Origin: Streptomyces sp. WAC05374
Lineage (GTDB): Bacteria > Actinomycetota > Actinomycetes > Streptomycetales > Streptomycetaceae
Direction: 5' to 3'
Assembly (NCBI RefSeq): GCF_004353505.1
Contig: NZ_SMNQ01000005.1
Location: 248,001 to 312,000, forward strand
DNA: 64,000 bases
Shown here: piece by piece, positions 59,107-64,000 of the stretch
Layout: every line of letters begins with the position of its first letter
How positions within the stretch are numbered: position 1 is the first letter of the stretch
Notes under the pieces: model-generated
What the model was told of the DNA's origin: nothing
Database searches by the model: none
The model's input: only the letters and a program-made list of their open reading frames with translations
Made by a program: the position numbers and the translations under genes

Positions 59107-60207
59107 TCAGAGCGGGAGCACGGCGACCACCTCGTACACGCCCCCGCGGCGGCGTGCCGTGAGCGTGCCGCCCATGGCCGCCACCCGCTCCCGCATGGAG
59201 GGCAGGCCCGTGCCGGTGGAGAGCGGGCCGGGTTCCGGCGGCGTGTCGGGCAGGGCGTTGCGGACCTCGGTGCGCAGCGTGCGCGGCCCGGCGCCGCCGG
59301 TGACCGAGACGGTGACGGTGACCGGCCGCCCCGGCGCGTGCTTGGCCGCGTTCGTCAGGCACTCCCGCACGACCCGGTGGACGGCCGCCTGGCGCAGCGG
59401 TGACACCCGGGCGGCCTCGGGGTCGACGGTGAGCTCCACCGGGGTGCCCATCCGTCCGCTCTGGTCGGCGAGCGCGGGCAGGGCGTCCAGGCCGGGCGTG
59501 GCGCCCGGGTCACCGGCCCGGCGGACGATCGTCTCGTTGAGCATGTGGTGGGCGCGGCGCGCGGTGTCGGCGAGCTCCTCGAAGTCCGGCCGGTGCGGGG
59601 TGTCCCGGGCGCGCCCGGCGAGGACCTCGGCGCGCACGGCGAGGACGGTCAGCTCGCGGCCGACCAGGTCGTGCACGTCCCGCGCCACCGAGGTGCGCTC
59701 CTCGTGGACGGCGTGCAGGGCGGCGGCCTCGGCCCGCCGCCCCTGGAGTTCGCGCACGAGGTCCTGGCGGTAGGCGGCGACGCCGACCGCGGTGGCCAGG
59801 ACGCCGATGGGCACCACCAGCGCGGCGGGCATCCCCGTCAGCCCGTACGCCACGGCCAGGTATCCGGCGGCGGCCGGGATCCCGGCGCGCCGGCCACGGA
59901 AACGGCCCAGGGAGTACAGCGCGAACTGAATGAGCGTCAGTTCGTGCAGCCATGCCACCAGGACCAGGGCGACCGCGTACGGCACCCACGGTGCCCGTCG
60001 GCGCACCAGCAGCGTCGCCGCGCCCGCGCCGAGGACCAGGGTGGCGGTCAGGCCGGTCAGCGAGTTGTCGGCTGCGGCGAGCCCCGGCACGTCCAGCAGC
60101 ATCAGCGCGAACCCGCTCGCGGCCGTGACGGCGTCGTGCGCCCGCGGGGACGCGGCGGCGCGCCGGAACACGGATGCGGCGGGGGCGAGGGGCATGCGCC
60201 CCATCAT
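59107..60207 (-). CDS. NarL-type sensor histidine kinase
   Basis: 366 residues: four or five membrane helices (about 28-145) with very short loops, then a HisKA_3 dimerisation domain with H179 in RTSVARDVHDLVGREL, N-box ECLTNAAKHAPG and G-box STGTGLPSMRERV. An aspartate-valine precedes the histidine where most relatives have ELHD. No response regulator is adjacent, so its partner is elsewhere. Three candidate ATGs (60207, 60204, 60195) differ by at most four residues. Lies 20 bp below valS. Confidence 0.88.
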   Translation of the reverse strand: MMGRMPLAPAASVFRRAAASPRAHDAVTAASGFALMLLDVPGLAAADNSLTGLTATLVLGAGAATLLVRRRAPWVPYAVALVLVAWLHELTLIQFALYSLGRFRGRRAGIPAAAGYLAVAYGLTGMPAALVVPIGVLATAVGVAAYRQDLVRELQGRRAEAAALHAVHEERTSVARDVHDLVGRELTVLAVRAEVLAGRARDTPHRPDFEELADTARRAHHMLNETIVRRAGDPGATPGLDALPALADQSGRMGTPVELTVDPEAARVSPLRQAAVHRVVRECLTNAAKHAPGRPVTVTVSVTGGAGPRTLRTEVRNALPDTPPEPGPLSTGTGLPSMRERVAAMGGTLTARRRGGVYEVVAVLPL

Positions 60208-60227
60208 CCCCCGCCGCACCGGCGTGC

Positions 60228-62849
60228 CTACGCCTCGGGCAGGCTCGCGAGCTGGTTCTCGATCCGGGCGATGTCCTCCTCGGCCTTGGCCAGGCGGGTG
60301 CGGATCTTCTCCACGACCTGGTCGGGGGCCTTGGCGAGGAACGCCTCGTTGCCGAGCTTGGCCCGCGCCTGCTGGCGCTCCTTCTCGGCGGCGGCCAGGT
60401 CCTTCGCGAGGCGCTTGCGCTCGGCCGCCACGTCGATGGTGCCCGACAGGTCGAGCGCGACCGTGGCGCCCGCGACCGGCAGGGAGGCGGTGGCGTGGAA
60501 GCCCTCGCCCTCCGACTGGAGGCGCAGGAGCTGGCGGATCGCGGCCTCGTGCGGCGCCAGGTCCGTGCCGGCCAGGTCCAGGCGGGCCGGGACCTTCTGG
60601 CCGGGCTGGAGGCCCTGGTCGGAGCGGAAGCGGCGGACCTCGGTGACGACGCGCTGGACCAGCTCGATCTCGCGCTCGGCGGCCTCGTCGCGGAAGCCGC
60701 TGTCGTCGGGCCAGTCGGCGACGACGAGCGACTCCCCGCCGGTGAGGGAGGTCCACAGCGTCTCGGTGACGAACGGGACCACCGGGTGCAGCAGCCGCAG
60801 CGTCACGTCCAGGACCTCGCCCAGGACCCGGGCCGAGACCTTGGCGGGCTCGCCGCCGCCGAAGAACGTGGTCTTCGACAGCTCGACGTACCAGTCGAAG
60901 ACCTCGTCCCACGCGAAGTGGTACAGCGTGTCCGAGAGCTTCGCGAACTCGAAGTCGTCGTAGTACGCGTCGACTTCGGCGACCGTCTTGTTGAGCCGCG
61001 ACAGGATCCACCGGTCGGTGGCCGACATCTGCGACGGCTCCGGCAGCGGACCCTCCACCGTGGCGCCGTTCATCAGCGCGAAGCGGGTGGCGTTCCAGAT
61101 CTTGTTGGCGAAGTTCCGGGACGCCTGGACCCAGTCCTCGCCGATCGGGACGTCGGTGCCGGGGTTGGCGCCGCGGGCCAGGGTGAAGCGGACGGCGTCG
61201 GAGCCGTAGGCGTCCATCCAGTCCAGCGGGTCGACGACGTTGCCGAACGACTTCGACATCTTCTTGCCGCGCTCGTCACGGACCAGGCCGGTCAGGGCGA
61301 TGGTCCTGAACGGGACCTCGCCGTCCATCGCGTACAGGCCGAACATCATCATCCGGGCGACCCAGAAGAAGATGATGTCGTGGCCGGTGAGCAGGACGTC
61401 GGTGGAGTAGAACTTCTCCAGGTCCGGCGTCCGCTCCGGCCAGCCGAGCGTGGAGAACGGCCACAGGCCGGACGAGAACCAGGTGTCCAGGACGTCGGTG
61501 TCCTGCGTCCAGCCCTCGCCGGTGGGAGCCTCGTCGTCCGGTCCGACGCAGACGACCTCGCCGTCCGGCCCGTACCAGACGGGGATGCGGTGGCCCCACC
61601 AGAGCTGGCGCGAGATGCACCAGTCGTGCATGTTGTCGACCCAGTCGAAGTACCGCTTCGACATGTCCTCGGGGTGGATCTTGACCCGACCGTCGCGGAC
61701 CGCGTCCCCGGCGGCCTTCGCCAGCGGCTCGACCTTCACCCACCACTGCATCGACAGGCGCGGCTCGATGGTGGTCTTGCAGCGCGAGCAGTGGCCGACG
61801 GAGTGGACGTACGGGCGCTTCTCGGCGACGATCCGGCCCTGCGAGCGCAGGGCGCCGACGACGGCGCTGCGCGCCTCGAACCGGTCCAGGCCCTGGAAGG
61901 GGCCGTGGACGGTGAGGACACCGCGCTCGTCCATGATCGTCATGGACTCCAGGCCGTGGCGCTGGCCGATCGCGAAGTCGTTCGGGTCGTGGGCCGGGGT
62001 CACCTTGACGGCGCCGGTGCCGAACTCGGGGTCGACGTGCGTGTCGGCGACGACGGGGATCGTACGGTCCGTCAGCGGGAGCTTGATCCGCTTGCCGACG
62101 AGGTGCTTGTACCGCTCGTCGTCCGGGTGGACGGCGACCGCGGTGTCACCGAGCATCGTCTCGGCGCGGGTGGTCGCGACGACCAGCGTCTCGTCGCCCT
62201 CGCCGTACTGGATGGAGACGAGCTCGCCGTCGTCCTCCTGGTACTCCACCTCGATGTCCGAGATGGCGGTCAGGCAGCGCGGGCACCAGTTGATGATGCG
62301 CTCGGCGCGGTAGATCAGCTCGTCGTCGTAGAGCCGCTTGAAGATGGTCTGGACGGCCTTGGACAGGCCCTCGTCCATGGTGAACCGCTCGCGCGACCAG
62401 TCGACGCCGTCGCCGAGGCGGCGCATCTGGCCGAGGATCTTGCCGCCGTACTCCTCCTTCCACTGCCAGACACGCTCGACGAAGTCCTCGCGGCCCAGGT
62501 CGTGGCGGGACTTGCCCTCCTCGGCGAGCTGCTGCTCGACCTTGTTCTGGGTGGCGATGCCGGCGTGGTCCATGCCGGGCAGCCACAGCGCCTCGAACCC
62601 CTGCATCCGCTTGCGGCGGGTGAGGGCGTCCATGAGCGTGTGCTGGAAGGCGTGACCCAGGTGGAGGCTGCCGGTGACGTTCGGCGGCGGAATGACGATG
62701 GTGTACGGGGGCTTCTCGCTCTTCGCGTCGGCCGTGAAGTAACCGCGCTCTACCCAGCGCTCATACAGCTTCCCCTCTACCTCGGCCGGCGCGTACTGGG
62801 TCGGCAGTTCGGGGACGGATGCTGGCTGCTGCTGAGTGTTCTCGGTCAC
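60228..62849 (-). CDS. valS: Valyl-tRNA synthetase
   Basis: An 873-residue class I synthetase charging tRNA-Val, with an editing domain that removes threonyl products. The HIGH-type signature [15 protein letters not shown] is near residue 49 and KKMSKSFGN near 528. The C-terminal tRNA-binding coiled coil ([25 protein letters not shown]) is complete. GTG 62849. No T-box leader is recognisable in the 137 bp upstream. Confidence 0.98.
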   Translation of the reverse strand: MTENTQQQPASVPELPTQYAPAEVEGKLYERWVERGYFTADAKSEKPPYTIVIPPPNVTGSLHLGHAFQHTLMDALTRRKRMQGFEALWLPGMDHAGIATQNKVEQQLAEEGKSRHDLGREDFVERVWQWKEEYGGKILGQMRRLGDGVDWSRERFTMDEGLSKAVQTIFKRLYDDELIYRAERIINWCPRCLTAISDIEVEYQEDDGELVSIQYGEGDETLVVATTRAETMLGDTAVAVHPDDERYKHLVGKRIKLPLTDRTIPVVADTHVDPEFGTGAVKVTPAHDPNDFAIGQRHGLESMTIMDERGVLTVHGPFQGLDRFEARSAVVGALRSQGRIVAEKRPYVHSVGHCSRCKTTIEPRLSMQWWVKVEPLAKAAGDAVRDGRVKIHPEDMSKRYFDWVDNMHDWCISRQLWWGHRIPVWYGPDGEVVCVGPDDEAPTGEGWTQDTDVLDTWFSSGLWPFSTLGWPERTPDLEKFYSTDVLLTGHDIIFFWVARMMMFGLYAMDGEVPFRTIALTGLVRDERGKKMSKSFGNVVDPLDWMDAYGSDAVRFTLARGANPGTDVPIGEDWVQASRNFANKIWNATRFALMNGATVEGPLPEPSQMSATDRWILSRLNKTVAEVDAYYDDFEFAKLSDTLYHFAWDEVFDWYVELSKTTFFGGGEPAKVSARVLGEVLDVTLRLLHPVVPFVTETLWTSLTGGESLVVADWPDDSGFRDEAAEREIELVQRVVTEVRRFRSDQGLQPGQKVPARLDLAGTDLAPHEAAIRQLLRLQSEGEGFHATASLPVAGATVALDLSGTIDVAAERKRLAKDLAAAEKERQQARAKLGNEAFLAKAPDQVVEKIRTRLAKAEEDIARIENQLASLPEA

Positions 62850-62986
62850 GGGCCCAGTTTAGAGGTGTCACAGGCCCGTACTGAAACGGGAATGTTCGGT
62901 AACGGTGTGACCCCCGCCGTGCCGCCGCCGCGGGGTTTCGGCCAGGATGTGAGGAACGCATAAGCATTCGGAGGGGGAACCCCTTA

Positions 62987-63922
62987 ATGAGTTACAACCA
63001 GCCGGGCCCGTACGGCGGACAGCCCCAGCAGCCCGGGCCGTACGGCCAGCCCCCGCAGCAGCCCCAGCCCGGCTACGGCTACCCCCAGCAGGCCCCGCCG
63101 CCCCAGGGCGTGCCGCCGCAGGGTTACGGCTACCCCCAGCAGCCCGGCCCCTACGGCCAGCCCCCGCAGCAGCCCTACGGCGCCGGCCCCGGCGCCTACC
63201 CCCCGCCCCCGCCGCCGGCCCCCAAGAAGAAGACGGGCCTGATCATCGGCGCCGTCGCCGTGGTCGCGGCGATCGGCGTGGGCGCCTACTTCGTCTTCGG
63301 CGGCGGCGCGGGCGGCAACAGCGCGGTGGGCGACGACACGAAGGGGTACAAGCTGACCCCGGCCGCCTCGGTCGGTGAGTACAAGAAGGACAAGGACACT
63401 CCGGAGTCCATGTCCGACAAGGACAAGAAGGAAGCCGAGGCCGCGCTCGGCATCAAGAACCCGCAGCAGGCGGGCGCCCAGTACAAGTCCGGTTCGGAGT
63501 CCGACCCCATGAAGGGCAAGGTCCTGAGCCTGACCGGCCTGTGGGGCCAGATCGACGACCCGGAGAAGGCGGTCGACGGCTACTTCACGATGCTGGAGAA
63601 GAGCTCCAAGGAGGAGGAGGACTCCGACGTCACCGTCGAGCTCGTGGGCAGCCCCACTTCCGTGGAGCCCGCCGGCTTCGAGGGCGCGCTGATGAAGTGC
63701 CAGACGATCAAGTCCAGCCCCAAGGAGGGCGGCGACGCGGGCGGCCTCGGCCCGAAGTCGTTCGAGCTGCCGCTGTGCGTGTGGGCCGACTACAGCACCA
63801 TCGGCGCCGTCAACGTGATCGACTTCGCGCAGATGCTCGGCACCGGCGGCAAGGCCGTCCCGCAGGAGCAGGTCGCCGACCTGGCCGCCAAGCTCTACAA
63901 CACCTCGCGCACCAAGGCCTGA
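62987..63922 (+). CDS. Pro/Gln/Gly-rich single-pass membrane protein
   Basis: 311 residues. Residues 1-78 are low complexity with PYGQPPQQP-type repeats and lie inside the cell. One membrane helix spans 83-104. An outer domain of about 200 residues follows, with two cysteines (MKCQTIK, LPLCVWAD) that could form a disulfide. The start has GGAGGGGG 9 nt upstream. Streptomyces encodes many such proteins with repetitive cytoplasmic tails. Function unknown. Divergent from valS. Confidence 0.8.
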   Translation: MSYNQPGPYGGQPQQPGPYGQPPQQPQPGYGYPQQAPPPQGVPPQGYGYPQQPGPYGQPPQQPYGAGPGAYPPPPPPAPKKKTGLIIGAVAVVAAIGVGAYFVFGGGAGGNSAVGDDTKGYKLTPAASVGEYKKDKDTPESMSDKDKKEAEAALGIKNPQQAGAQYKSGSESDPMKGKVLSLTGLWGQIDDPEKAVDGYFTMLEKSSKEEEDSDVTVELVGSPTSVEPAGFEGALMKCQTIKSSPKEGGDAGGLGPKSFELPLCVWADYSTIGAVNVIDFAQMLGTGGKAVPQEQVADLAAKLYNTSRTKA

Positions 63923-63937
63923 CCCTCCGCGCAACGC

Positions 63938-63978
63938 AAGGGCGCCCGTCCGGTTCCTGGAACCGGGCGGGCGCCCTT
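63938..63978 (+). terminator. Terminator at the right edge
   Basis: Outer arms AAGGGCGCCCG/CGGGCGCCCTT with inner CCGGTTC/GAACCGG form a two-step stem 15 nt past the last stop codon. Confidence 0.85.
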
Positions 63979-64000
63979 CGGTGTGCGTGCCGTTACGCGG

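Noticed and set aside
62850..62986. A T-box leader in front of valS
   Set aside because: The gap is only 137 bp and no T-box core or specifier-like stem could be seen.

Overview
The window is a chromosomal core segment of a Streptomyces or very close relative. The evidence is very high GC with GC-rich third codon positions, frequent GTG starts, and a familiar actinomycete gene content: mreBCD-pbp2-rodA, obg, rplU/rpmA, proA/proB, nadD, a Streptomyces-type RNase E of more than 1,300 residues, valS, folC and ndk. No phage, plasmid, insertion sequence or CRISPR array was seen.

Layout. (1) 1-4.65 kb: two identical tRNA-Ala(GGC) genes in the same orientation flank a GT87 glycosyltransferase, two small zinc-ribbon proteins, an MFS exporter and its divergent XRE regulator. 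(2) 4.7-15 kb: a minus-strand housekeeping block with a histidine phosphatase, rsfS, an LCP/LytR-family protein, nadD, a 53-residue membrane protein, two paralogous membrane proteins, proA, a small conserved protein and proB, plus an M48 metalloprotease on the plus strand. (3) 15.1-22.6 kb: a glycopolymer block with a GT2, a TagF-like CDP-alditol transferase, a fused cytidylyltransferase/SDR (CDP-ribitol synthase type) and a GT4. (4) 22.9-25.2 kb: obg, rpmA and rplU with a strongly folded leader. (5) 25.3-40.1 kb: a second glycopolymer block. It holds a hexapeptide N-acetyltransferase, a PIG-V-like mannosyltransferase, a propeller-like protein, a NYN nuclease-like protein, a UDP-HexNAc 2-epimerase, two GT-B enzymes, galE, and a tightly coupled four-gene operon (DegT aminotransferase, Gfo/Idh oxidoreductase, GT2, UDP-sugar dehydrogenase). 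(6) 40.4-50.2 kb: RNase E/G, a split radical-SAM pair around a repeat membrane protein, and a CYTH-CHAD protein. (7) 50.3-64 kb: the rod-shape/spore-wall cluster (rodA, pbp2, mreD, mreC, mreB), then ndk, a DUF4233 protein, folC, an orphan histidine kinase, valS and a Pro/Gln-rich membrane protein.

How it fits together. The backbone rne-rplU-rpmA-obg-proB-proA-nadD is a conserved actinobacterial order. Here it is opened in two places by sugar-polymer genes. Taken together these encode every step expected for UDP-2,3-diacetamido-mannuronic acid (dehydrogenase, C3 oxidase, aminotransferase, acetyltransferase, 2-epimerase), a likely CDP-ribitol supply and polymerase, and at least six glycosyltransferases. 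They sit between an LCP-family protein and the Mre wall-synthesis machinery. The most economical reading is one or two secondary cell-wall polymers (teichuronic- and teichoic-like) made and attached alongside Mre-guided wall growth. The polymer structure is an inference.
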